Part shown: positions 10,815 through 22,619 of the stretch, piece after piece | Numbering within the stretch: position 1 is the first letter of the stretch | Layout: every line of letters starts with the position of its first letter | From: Sanghuangporus weigelae | Taxonomy: Eukaryota > Basidiomycota > Agaricomycetes > Hymenochaetales > Hymenochaetaceae | Assembly: GCA_033182465.1 (NCBI GenBank) | Contig: CP137320.1 | Location: 1,054,001 to 1,118,000, forward strand | Reading direction: 5' to 3' | DNA: 64,000 bases | Position numbers and translations under genes: made by a program | Notes under the pieces: model-generated | Told to the model about the DNA's origin: nothing | Seen by the model: the letters and a program-made list of their open reading frames with translations, nothing else | Databases searched by the model: none

Positions 10815-13800
10815 ATGTCTGGTTCCGTCCAAGGAAGCACAATCAATGCTGCTCCTGCAGTACGTTCAAATTCCTTGTAACAATAAATTCATTTCATGAA
10901 ATGTGCCCGGGTAGTGGAAGCATTTTCCTTTCTTCGATTCTATTCCGGTAAAGGACGCACATGATTTAGCCAATCCTCCAGAAATATTCAAGGTAAGTGA
11001 ATTCTGGTCGGCTGGTGCAGGATCTTGCTTACTATGAATCAAGAACACGCCGGAAATATCTGCGCTTTCTTCATCGACATATGGAGTGCTTCTGGCAGAT
11101 ATATATGGAAATATTCATGTCCTTAGCAAAGAGTTCGAATCCACCAGGAGCTGGGTTGCGCATGCTGGAGGGAGAGTGACGCACATGGTCGACAGGAAAG
11201 GCACTCTGGTCACGATAGGAGTGAGCGTTCCACTGGATCGGCCTTCACGTATATTCATTTGATGGTTTAGGAAGAAGAGAGCATCCCTTCTCCATTACTG
11301 AAAATCTGGGACCTTGGCAGAACAGACAAGAAGACTGGAGAACCAACTTTACTTCGTTCTGTGAAAATTCAGCACGGAACTCGACCTCATCCTGTCAGTG
11401 GGACTATTGTTACCCTGGAATATCTCTGATTGTTTCATAGGTTTCCACGATAGCCTTATCTACTTCGCTGTCGCATCTTGCTATTGGACTCGCCGACGGC
11501 ACCATTCTTCTCTACCGGCATCTTGACCAGTCACTTTCCAGCTCAACAGCTCTTTCTGCACTTTCTAAAGCACGCGTATTGCTTGAGGCACCAACTGAGC
11601 CGATTACCGGACTCGGATTTCGTGAACCTAGCGCCGCGCAAGCGGAAGAATCACCGCACTTGCATCTGTTTGCTACGACAACGAATCGCGTTCTCTGTTT
11701 CCAGGTCTCTGGAAAGGGTAGCGGTTCTGGACCTCGGGTTTTGGATGAGGTAGGAGGTGCTCTCGGTTGTGCGGAAATGGACTGGCGAGCGAGAGATATG
11801 ATCGTCGCTCGCGACGAGGCTATCTACATGTATGGAACAGAAGGCAGGGGTGCTTCCGTTGCGTACGAAGGTATAATTTCAATGATGTAGCCGTTAGTTT
11901 GTTCTGACACCCAAGCTTACAGGCTATAAATCATCAATTCACGCCCATCTTAACTATTTGGTCATCGTTTCTCCTCCTTTCTTCCCTTCTGCGGCATCGA
12001 ATTCGGCAACAGTGAGGAACTTCGTCGCCAGGAATCAACTACCTGACCGAACAGACGTCTCAAAAGTCACTGTATTCGACCTAGAGAATAAGTTCGTCGC
12101 TCATTCTAATACGTTTGTTGAGGGTGTGCGAGCCGTTGTGTCTGAATGGGGTCACATATACGTCCTGACGAATGACGGAAAGGTGTGTCTGACTCCAAGA
12201 GGCCGTTTAAATGCTCATTGGAGTGTGTTCACAGTTATGGTCTCTTGAGGAGAAGTCCACACCGGAAAAGCTAGAAATGCTTTACCAAAAGAGCTTGTAT
12301 TTGCTAGCACTGAACCTTGCTAAGTCACAAGGACTCGACGAATCGAGTGTCGCAGATATCCACCGACAATACGGGGATCATTTATATAGCAAAGGCGACT
12401 ATGACGGGGCTATGCAACAGTACATAAAGACAATTGGATGTTTGCAGCCTAGCTACGTTATTCGAAAGGTCAGACTCCAGCACGTCGCTCAGGCAGAAAT
12501 AGTTACTAATCATAAACATGCAGTTCCTCGATGCACAACGTATCCACAACCTCGTTACATATCTCCAAGACCTGCATTCGCTCGGTCTTGCAAACTCAGA
12601 ACACACTACGCTCCTCCTCAACACTTACACGAAGCTGAAGGACGTGGCTCGTCTTGACAGCTTTATCAAGGCCGAAGCACGACCCTCTTCAGATAACGAC
12701 GTGACTCGAGATGAACCACCATTCGATCTGGAGACTGCTATCCGAGTATGTCGACAAGCTGGATATTTCGAGCATGCGAGCTACCTCGCGAAGAAATACA
12801 AGCGACACGAAGACTACCTGCGCATTCAGGTCGAGGATGCGGCAAATTACAGGGACGCGCTTGCATATTTACGACGTCTTGAACCCGACTCGGTATGTTC
12901 TACTAAATAACCCCACAGAATCAGTTTTTACTGACAATACAACCAGACGGAGAATAACTTAGCTCGATACGGCCGTGTTCTTCTCGCAAACTTACCAGAT
13001 GAGACGACTCAACTTTTAATTGATATTTGTGTCGGTAACAATCCCCACTTTTCTGACGCTGATGACCCATCAGCGAAGAAAAATGCACCTGCAACTCCTT
13101 CTTATCTATCCTATCTCGCGTTAGGCCGAACGGCAAGCACCTCTGATAGTGTACCGCCTTCTCCCTCAACAGCTACTGTAGCTACCGTGGGTGACGAACC
13201 TCGACATCATCCGCGACGAACGGCTTCTGTCCATGATACTTCTCGGACTGCATCTCCTGCTCCTACCTCCATCAATGTGAAGCCCAAACCGGAAAAGCGA
13301 CCTTCCCCAAGACAGTATTTCTCCCATTTTGTCGGTAACATGGACAACTTTGTCGTGTTTCTGGAAGCCGTCGCTTTACGACGATGGGGTCAGACGACGG
13401 AAGAAGGGACTTCGGTATCTCCAACCGATGCGTTATCGGCTCCTCTGGATGAGGAAGCAGATAAGCGCGATCAAATCGCCGTATGGAATACATTACTTGA
13501 GCTATATCTTACCCTTTCTCAAGATGAAGGCGAAGATGACCCTCTCCATGCAAAGGCACTCACTCTATTGAAGAGCGATCTACCGTACGATCCCACTCAT
13601 GCGCTCATTCTCTGTTCGACGCGTAATTTCACACCCGGGTTAGTGCTACTCTGGGAGAAGTTGGGAATGTATGAGGATGTGCTGCGATTCTGGATGGCTC
13701 AGGAGACAGAGGCTCACGTCTCTGGTGCATCGACCCAAGTGCTTCGCGCTCTGGAGAAGTATGGTCCGGAGAACCATCAGCTCTACCCGCTTGCACTGCG

Positions 13801-14440
13801 GTTCCTGACGTCTAGCGCGGAACTACTGAGCAGGCACTCTCAGGAACTCGAGGGGATACTGGAAACGATCGAGCGCGACAAGATCATGCCTCCGCTAAGC
13901 GTAATACAGGTGCTAAGTAGAAACAATGTGACAAGCATTGGACTTATGAAGCAGTGGCTATTGACACGGATTAGGGAATCCAAGGACGAGATTCAGGCGG
14001 TCAGTATGATAATATCGTGTCGCGTTCATGCGTGCTCACTTCTCTTTTGACTATAGGATCAGCAGCTTATCAACTCTTACCGCGAAGAGACACGCATGAA
14101 GCTCAAACAAGTAGCAGAGCTCTCCGATCCAGACCATCCGCGGGTTTTCCACGTAACACGTTGCTCAGCCTGTGGTGCGCAGCTCGACCTACCGACAGTG
14201 CACTTCATGTGCAACCACAGTTATCACCAACGCTGTCTCGTGGAGAACGAGCAAGAATGTCCCAACTGTGCAAGGCAACACGGCATGCTGCGTGAAATTA
14301 GGCGGAATAACGAGCGGCTTGCTGGGCAACATGACGTGTTTGTGTCGGAGGTCAAGGAGGGCGGCTTCAGTGCGCTTGCGGCTGGGTTCGGGAGGGGGAT
14401 GATGAAGATGACTCGAGTTGATGAGTTGTCTACTTCGTAG
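10815..14440 (+). CDS. VPS11: Vacuolar sorting protein Vps11/Pep5, HOPS/CORVET core subunit with RING-H2
   Basis: Vps11 is a shared scaffold subunit of the HOPS and CORVET tethering complexes acting at endosome and vacuole membranes. Ten exons (10815-10859, 10915-10992, 11044-11220, 11271-11393, 11441-11870, 11923-12182, 12235-12478, 12534-12892, 12947-13999, 14057-14440) give 1050 residues. After the short first exon comes the family start WKHFPFFDSIPVKD, then a beta-propeller region (SPLLKIWDLGR, HLAIGLADGT), then clathrin-type helical repeats. The PRQYFSHFVGNMDNFVVFLE region is characteristic. The C-terminus ends in a RING-H2 finger (CSACGAQLD..CNHSYHQRC..CPNC). Introns are 48-57 bp. The gene converges on ADE12 with about 100 bp between the stop codons. 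Confidence 0.94.
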
Positions 14441-14546
14441 CATTTGCTTTCCTTTTTCTTTGCTACGCTTTCATGTGCATTTCATAGCGTTCCTCTATTG
14501 GAGAAAAAATTTCTAGTCTACATGTTTAGCTAAGTAGTGTTCTTCA

Positions 14547-16166
<1,620 letters not shown>

Positions 16167-16418
16167 GGAAGGCAAGATGCCCGGCTGCTTGTAGGGAAGA
16201 TGATGGTAGGAGACAAAGTCTGGAATAAATAGCGAGTTTGAAGAAAACCAGCGCTCGTGTAATCCTAGTCATCGACGTCAATCTGCATATCGGGATTATC
16301 CGGCCGTCGTCTTCCACGCCGTGTCCGCGCGCGACTACAAGTTGCATATCGACGACGACGACGACGTGCCACTTGACCAGCTTTGACGCATTGAGGTTCA
16401 ATGCGATAGTCGACACAG

Positions 16419-16894
16419 ATGCCTTCTTTCCCAAGTAGGCCGCTCAATGAAGATACTCTCAATCGCGCGGTGCGAAAGAACCCCTTGCTCTTCGGCGTAC
16501 CATTCGTGCTCCTCATCGTTGGAGCTTCATTTGCAATGACAACCTTCACGCAAACCCGCTACGATCTTCAGAACCAAAAGCATTCAAGCGTGAGCGAGAC
16601 TGTTCAAGAGCGGTTTGAAGACAAGAGTGCTGATAGTTGTGTTAGGTTTCGAGAGAAGAGGAACTTGGTTTGAAGAAGAATAGAAAGAAGATCGACGTTA
16701 GAGAGGAATACTTCGTGAGTTCATGGCTTCATGTTGCCATTTTTATTATGTTTTTGTTCTGACGCGCCCTTCAGCGACTGCAAGCTGCAGCAGACCAGGA
16801 CTGGGAGCCCAAACGAATCGAACGACCAAAAGGCGTGCCCGACTGGGGTGTCCCGCCTACCGAATCTCCATCACCTCCCTCTGAGCGTAAGTAG
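16419..16894 (+). CDS. COX16: Cytochrome c oxidase assembly protein COX16
   Basis: COX16 is a small mitochondrial inner-membrane factor needed to assemble complex IV. Three exons (16419-16589, 16646-16714, 16775-16894) give 119 residues. One membrane segment (FGVPFVLLIVGASFAMTTF) follows a basic N-terminal stretch. The family tail EEELGLKKNRKKIDVREEYF runs into RLQAAADQDWEPKRIERPKG across the last intron. The length matches fungal COX16. The gene diverges from ADE12, leaving 252 bp between starts. Confidence 0.92.
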
Positions 16895-16956
16895 CTGAGG
16901 CATTGTATTGCATTGTACGAGTATATCGGCCAAATATTAATGATATTCAGAATGAG

Positions 16957-16985
16957 TATAAAATAAAATAAAATAAAATAAAATA
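16957..16985. repeat. AAAAT pentanucleotide microsatellite
   Basis: About five tandem AAAAT units lie in the 3' flank of COX16, immediately outside the left end of the 17.0-19.4 kb element. Confidence 0.8.
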
Positions 16986-17005
16986 GTTATTCTGCCACGA
17001 GAATT

Positions 17006-17085
17006 GAATCACTGTGTTACGGAAGAAATAATACATGTGTGTGTAGATGTGTGCTAGATCACAAATCGCGTGACTACACTCAGAA
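17006..17085 (+). repeat. Left terminal inverted repeat of the capture element
   Basis: Pairs with the complement of 19366-19444. The outermost 40 positions agree at roughly 70%, with consistent spacing of the GTTAC, ACA..GTGTAG and GCTA..ACAAATC blocks. Confidence 0.55.
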
Positions 17086-17386
17086 TGTAGATCATCTAAC
17101 ACACAGTTTATGTAGCAAACAGGAGTCTGACTACGGGGCGCTAGCACACTTGGTGTAGATGAGCTAGACAGAGCCAAAATGTATATTAGTGTAGACGCTA
17201 TACAAACAAGTTTGTATATTTGTGTTGGATGGACTACAATGTCGGTATATATGCACCTAAGAACTAAGTTTGAAATTCTCTGATCCACCCAAATAATTCG
17301 ATATTGCTATATCAAGAATATAAATTGCTTAATATAGAAATTATATTGAATTTCGAATACGACAACTATCTTGGCTAGCCCAGGCC

Positions 17387-18812
17387 TTACCTATCTGCCA
17401 ATGCACTGATCCGTTCATGGTCTGATACAGAAGGTTGAGTCGAGGTGATATGCGCTGTTTGATCCATCTCGTCGAGAAAACAACATCCATCCAAATCCCT
17501 GGCTACATCGCATACACTTACGGAGCGATCAACCTTGGTTCGCAGTTCCTGAACTTCAATATCTTTTGGCAATGAAACTTGTCGGACTGTGTCGCGCTCG
17601 CGGGATAGCTGAGTTCAAAGATCCTGACTAAAGCATCAAAAATTGGATGTTACTGCGCTAAAGCAAACGTGATATAGAGGAACACTTACGCTTGGCCCTC
17701 CAGATTATGGATTCGGGACTCAAATCTTCGCCCATCGCTGCCGTTCGCCCTGTCAATGTCATTGTGCATTTTCTGCACGTTGGAAATCAAGTCCGCCATA
17801 CGAGACCGCTCCAGAGACAGACTTTTGTTCTCATTAATTAATTGAGTCTGCACATTCTACATCTCGAGTTAATATGAATCACAAGACGAGTAATTAACGG
17901 CGACGCACCTCCCAGGTCTTCACGAAGATTGGAGCATTCGTTCCGCAATCGTTCGGATTGGGTATTAGCGGAGGCCAATTCCTCGGCAGCATGGTTGATT
18001 GATCGTGCAATCGTTGATTCCGTTTCTGCAGATTTTGAGCTTCTCGCTTGTGCATGATGTGCTGTTTCTGAACCATGCGGTGCCGCTCCGACCCAGATGG
18101 TGAGCTTGACCCGTTGAGCAAAGAGAATAAACTCACCATTGAGGAATTCAAACCTCGCATTGGCCTTTGCGAGTGCCGCTCTCAATTGGCTGGATTCACG
18201 CTGGTATTGGAGAACTTCTTCGCGAAGCTTGATAGTATCAACGCCCATTTCTTTTCGGTATGCCTCGAAGTTAGTTCGGACTTCCTCAAGCTCATTCTCT
18301 AATTCAGTTGGCTCGCGAACAGATCCATTCACCTGTGGAGACGATGGTCACGCTTGTTGAGTAGAAGTAGCAGCTGGAAGTGCCCCGCCCCGTTCATAAC
18401 GAGAAATCATAGTCTTCAGCGTGTCCCTCTCTTTGATGTAAGCCTGAATCGTCGCCTGGTGGCTGGCTTGGGTACTCTCAAGTTGAGCGTGCAGTGTCAT
18501 GATTGCCTCGTGCGCCTCACGAATAGCCTCGTTCTGCTCGTTCTCCATTCGCGCCTTGTACTCCTCAGCAAGAACTCTACCAAGCGTACGATCAAGATTT
18601 TCCATGTCGCGCTGTTTCTTAGCCAGTTCACCTTGCATCCTGACATATTCAGCGTTAACCTCGGTGAACGTCTTGCTGCTTTTCTGCATGCGGTTGATCA
18701 TTGAAATATTTGGGCTAAAGTTGAACAAGTTATCCGCAAATACGTTCGGTGAAATTTGCGCTGCCGAGGGAACCGGAAACTCACCCAAATTGATGCGGCC
18801 ATTAAGCCGCAT
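17387..18812 (-). pseudogene. Broken internal fragment of an MLP1/TPR nuclear-basket nucleoporin gene
   Basis: MLP1/TPR is a very long coiled-coil protein of the nuclear pore basket. Only an internal piece is present. It starts in the linker LGEFPVPS, then reads NRMQKSSKTFTEVNAEYVRM, NLDRTLGRVLAE, LENELEEVRTNFEAYRKEMG, QKRNQRLHDQ, AAEELASANTQSERLRNEC and LISNVQKMHNDIDR. A TGA interrupts the frame between QQA and PSSPQVNGSV at about 18349. There is a frame change between QRLHDQ and AAEELA at about 18000. An intron-like stretch with a GTAAGT donor remains after LEGQA (about 17688). Both ends of the parent gene are missing. Retained introns show that genomic DNA, not cDNA, was copied. Confidence 0.85.
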
Positions 18813-19025
18813 TTACTGCCGGGTCAACACCATCGAGATCGTCCAAAATCTTCCATGCTGTATCCATATCCGTGCGCGTTCAATCCAAATCACCGTAGAG
18901 GAGTTTTGCATGTGCCAAGGATGAGAGGAGGACTACATGAGCTTTGGGTGATTCTTCGGTGCTGATTCGAGAAAGGAGGGCAGTGAGGTAGCTGAGGATG
19001 GTGACAGGGTCTGAGTACGTTGACA
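18808..19025 (-). pseudogene. Broken fragment of proteasome regulatory subunit RPN9
   Basis: RPN9 is a PCI-domain lid subunit of the 19S proteasome. This fragment reads DPVTILSYLTALLSRI, then HVVLLSSLAHAKLLYGDLD, an in-frame TGA (likely from CGA), then TRTDMDTAWKILDDLDGVDP and VNAA, where it ends. The next bases are MLP1-derived sequence in the same orientation, so the junction is at about 18808-18812. It has no start, no N-terminal part and no PCI domain, and cannot give RPN9 function. Confidence 0.82.
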
Positions 19026-19365
19026 TTCTAGATAAAACCGTAAGAATCATCCAGTCTGGACATGATTGCTTACCAGAGACGAGTGGTGGGCGCGATGTCG
19101 GATGCATGACGACCGTGCAGCAGAAGAGAAGAGAGGTGATGATGGTGGCAGGCAGGAAGAGAGAAGTGACGCGTCGAGTTTTCGGTAAAGTCCCTCAGAC
19201 TCGCGTAGATCTGTGTAGAGTTGTCTATATGAGCTAGCAATATTTCGTCATTTCCGTTGGTCATCTAGGCATATCTACAACTTGATGTGCACTAAGTCAC
19301 CAATACATAAATTTCTAGGTCATAAACAGACAACTACAAATGAAACTTTCATAGACTAAAACAAC

Positions 19366-19444
19366 ATTTTTTGTAGATTTGTATTAGCTCATATATGATA
19401 GACTACACGGATGTGTGTTAGGAACCTCTGTAACGCGGTGAATC
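19366..19444 (-). repeat. Right terminal inverted repeat of the capture element
   Basis: This is the complement of the left end. It also contains, with 19222-19241, an internal inverted pair: GTCTATATGAGCTAGCAATA versus GTCTATCATATATGAGCTAA on the other strand. Such subterminal repeats are common in TIR transposons. Confidence 0.55.
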
Positions 19445-19621
19445 GGAGCTTAAAATGCTAACAAAACGGGAAATTTCGAGTTGGTTCGTTGTTGTCACTG
19501 TACCGTCACTTTGTGACCCCCATCGTCGTCACTCATCGCACCCTAAGCTACCAACGAAACACGACCCGTAACGCCCAGTCACTGACGCGTACTCACACCT
19601 CCCCCCGCCCATTTAATTGTC

Positions 19622-20912
19622 ATGAACGGTACAACAACCTTTGAGCACACTTACGACTCTGTGTCGGCCCCTGTGGGCCAAGTCCAATCAGATACGTCCA
19701 CCGCACCGCCACGGAAGAGGGGCCGCCAGCCTGAGGCGATCGTAGACCCAAAGATAGCCGCTAAACGTGCCAAAGCGGCCGAACGCCAACGCCGCAAGCG
19801 AGAGCGGGACCGTCGCAATACCCTCAGTGCTCTCAACAGTACATCGCAACCCATCCCAGGTCCATCAGTGCCCGTGCAACCACCTCAGCCTCCTCCACCT
19901 ATTGAGCCTCCGCAACTAACAAAGGAGGAAGAGGAGCGCCGAGAGAAAGTTCGTGCTGCCGCTCGAGAGCGACAAAGGAAACATCGGGCACTTGTAAAGC
20001 AAAAGAAAATGGCCGAGTTGGGACTTGCGATGGGCGAGAACGGGATGATGTCCGAGGAAGTGCATTATACACTGCAGCCGGATGGCCAGTACCAGCCTGT
20101 ATTACCTCCAAATGCCCAGCCACCGGAACTGAACAATCCTGAAAATCCGTACCCGCCTCCCGGAGGGCAGACAGGTGGTCAGACATTTGCATCGACGTTG
20201 TTGCTTTCTTTATCGTGTTCACCACTCTTGAAGGCTCATCTCTTGCGATCATTAAGCATGACCAACGAGGAGCTTTGTTCACTTGAGCCTATCCTTTCAG
20301 CTGCTTGGGATCAATGGGATCATGCTGTGAGTATCATGCAATCTTTTATCATTTGATCAGTCAGGCAATTGTGTCTGAATGATCTTTCTTGCAATCTTAC
20401 GGGAACTGACGATAGCTACTTTGTAATAGCGTCGACTTCACTATGCCGAACAAGTTGCCCAGGCAGGGCGACAGCAGCAGCAGAACGGAGATCAGCAACA
20501 ACATTCGGAACAACATCAGCAACAACCGCAGCAGAACGGTCCGACCACCGCTAATGCTACCGGCCCCCCGCCTCATCCGTATGGTCCTCCTCCTATGCCT
20601 GAACAACACGACCCCAATGACTTCCGCTCCCGCTTCCACCGTCCATTGACCGCACCTTCACCATTCGGGACTATCCCCATGCCCGGCGCATCGGGGCATA
20701 TTGATCCCAATCTCAATGGCGCGTCAACTTCATTCGCCGAGGCTGTCGCCAAAGTAGCGATGGCCGCTAACAGCCAGCAGCAGGCTGCGAATGGGCATCA
20801 CGTTGACGGCGATGCTGATGCGAAGGGTAGCTCGGCCTCTGAAGACGCAGAGGCGGACGCTTCGGCCGAGAACGACGTAAAGTCTGCGTTAAATGAGGAA
20901 AGAGACAGTTAA
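19622..20912 (+). CDS. Unrecognised protein with two basic blocks and a hydrophobic 'WDQWD' module
   Basis: Two exons (19622-20326, 20430-20912) encode 395 residues. I do not recognise the family. The sequence shows a Lys/Arg-rich block at about residues 55-70 (KRAKAAERQRRKRERDRR), a proline-rich linker, and a second basic helix at about 110-130 (ARERQRKHRALVKQKK). Next comes a roughly 50-residue module (QTFASTLLLSLSCSPLLKAH.., ending AAWDQWD). The intron follows, then a Gln/Pro/Ala-rich acidic tail. The basic blocks suggest nucleic-acid binding in the nucleus, but there is no leucine zipper in register, so bZIP is not claimed. The module and its following intron recur three times in decayed form downstream. 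Confidence 0.7.
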
Positions 20913-21499
20913 ACCACTGATATTAATGTTCTTATGGACGGTTTATATTGATCGGACTTTTCCCTGTTACTGGAAGCCCAGATCAATCTGCCCCGATCGT
21001 TCTTCTCCCTTTCTCATCTGGTAGCTGTATTTGTGTTGCTGAAGGATGTCTTTCACCGGGTGGTCTCTGATATGATCGATGCTCTGCGTGTATTTATATT
21101 GTCTTGCGTGTTAATAGTATGTATTCTACCTGCTCACACGCTCTGCACGCCACGAATTGGGATCAGGATGCGGAGCTCCCTGAACTTGGAGCCGAAGGCC
21201 TTTGGATTACAAGTACCATCGTCGACGACTTAGAAGAGACAAGAAATATCTGCAAGCGCTTAGAATGCGTAGTTGAAGAACAATAATGGACTGGGTATAT
21301 GTAAAGAGTTCTGTGACAAAAAGCGGTACGTCACCAATATAATATCATAGAACTCCTGAAAACCTTCTGAACTCCGCTTAGTGCACACGAAGAACAAAAT
21401 AATTTCACATCTGTAACTCACCTTCGCTCCCTTTATAAGGCGTCCCGGGGTTTTGTGTGAGGGGTGAACTCCTTTCGGTGACTCCAGGGGCAGAAGAGG

Positions 21500-22612
21500 T
21501 TCATCGGTGCCCATTCCACCGCCTCAGCCTCCTTTGCCTGTCGAGACTCTGCCATTAATAGAGGAGGAATAGAAGTGCCTAGGGAAAGTCCGTGTGGCCG
21601 CTCCAGGACGACAGCGGGAAGCATCAAGCACTTGTAACGCAGAATAAATGGCTGAATTGGGACTTGTGACGGGCGAGAATGCCCAACCACAGCAAACGAC
21701 CGATCCTGAAATTCCGCACCGGCCTGATGGAATTCAGGTGGACGGGCAGACGTTTGCAACGACGGTATTATTTGCGCTATCGTGTTCGCCGCTTTTGAGG
21801 GCTCATCTCTTGCAATCGCTGAATGCGACCAGCCAGGAGCTTGATTCGCTCGAGCCTTTTCTTTCAGCTGCTTGGGATCAATGGGATCAGGCTGTGAGCA
21901 GCGTTCAAGCTTTTCTTTTCCTTGAGATTTGCGGCACCTAACAATACTTACTTTGCTATAGCGCCGGATGCGTCATACGGAACAAGTCGCTGAGGCAAGG
22001 CTGCAGGAGCATCGGGATCAGCAACAACTACAAACCAGCGAGCAGACGGGTGGCCAGATGTTTGCAGAGACATTATTGCTTACGTTGTCGTATCAACCAC
22101 TTCTGAGGGCTCACCTCTTGCGAATACTAAACATAACCAACGAGGAGCTTTGTTCCTTTGAACCTGTTCTTTCAGCTGCCTGGGATCAGCGGGATCGTGC
22201 TGTGAGCATCGTTCAAGCGGCTTTCAATTCTTTTTGGAGATCTCATGGCGGCTGACAATACCTTCTTTGTTATGATGCCGGCTTCGTTATGTCGAACAGA
22301 TCGTTCAGGCAAGGCAGCAGGAGCAACAACCATCTGTCGACGGCCAGACATTTGCTGCGACTTTATTGCTTTCGTTGTCGTGCTCACCGTTACTGAAGGC
22401 CCACCTCCTGCAAGGACTAGGAACGACCATCAATGAGTTTATCGAATCTTCTGAAGCCGCTCTTCCAGCTGCTTGGGATCAATGGGATCGTGCTGTAAGT
22501 ATAGTTCAAGCCATTTTGAATGGATTTTGCGGGAGCTAACGTTCCTTACTCTGCTATAGCGCCGACTTCATAAAGAACAAGATAAAGTCGTCCAGGAAAG
22601 ACGGGAATAGCA
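21500..22612 (+). pseudogene. Decayed, module-amplified relative of the 19622-20912 gene
   Basis: This begins with a damaged version of the parent's proline-rich and second basic region (several stops) up to MAELGLVTGEN. Three tandem copies of the parent's module then follow at about 21740-21893, 22047-22201 and 22340-22494. Each ends in a WDQWD/WDQRD-like motif, and each is followed by an intron-sized spacer and an RRLxxxEQ-like stretch, so exon plus intron was the unit repeated. The acceptor before the third copy is lost (ATGCC in place of TAGCGCC). The last copy ends in an early stop after VVQERRE. The copies retain 60-80% similarity by eye. It is unlikely to make a functional protein. Confidence 0.7.
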
Positions 22613-22619
22613 ACGGATT

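Larger units (their letters stand above)
17006..19444. mobile_element. Decayed non-autonomous TIR DNA element carrying host-gene fragments (Pack-type)
   Basis: Two degenerate inverted ends bound this 2.4-kb block. The left end begins GAATCACTGTGTTACGGAAG. The complement of the right end begins GATTCACCGCGTTACAGAGG. They agree at 15 of 20 positions and most differences are transitions. After a 3-4 nt spacer both continue with TAAYACA..GTGTAG blocks, and then a GCTA..ACAAATC block. Inside, both subterminal regions repeat GTAGAC/CTAC and GAGCTAG motifs. The core contains no transposase, only pieces of two unrelated host genes. The superfamily is not assigned because no target-site duplication could be recognised. 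Inference: a decayed element that picked up genomic DNA. Confidence 0.6.

Noticed and set aside
11133-11142. GTTCGAATCC, like a tRNA T-loop
   Set aside because: It lies in a VPS11 coding exon and no acceptor stem, D-arm or A-box fits around it.
16995-17006. Target-site duplication flanking the 17-kb element
   Set aside because: Left (CGAGAATT) and right (GGAGCTTA) flanks agree at only about half the positions, which is not convincing.
19622-20326. bZIP transcription factor call for the gene with two basic blocks
   Set aside because: The basic stretches resemble bZIP basic regions, but no heptad leucine zipper follows either of them.
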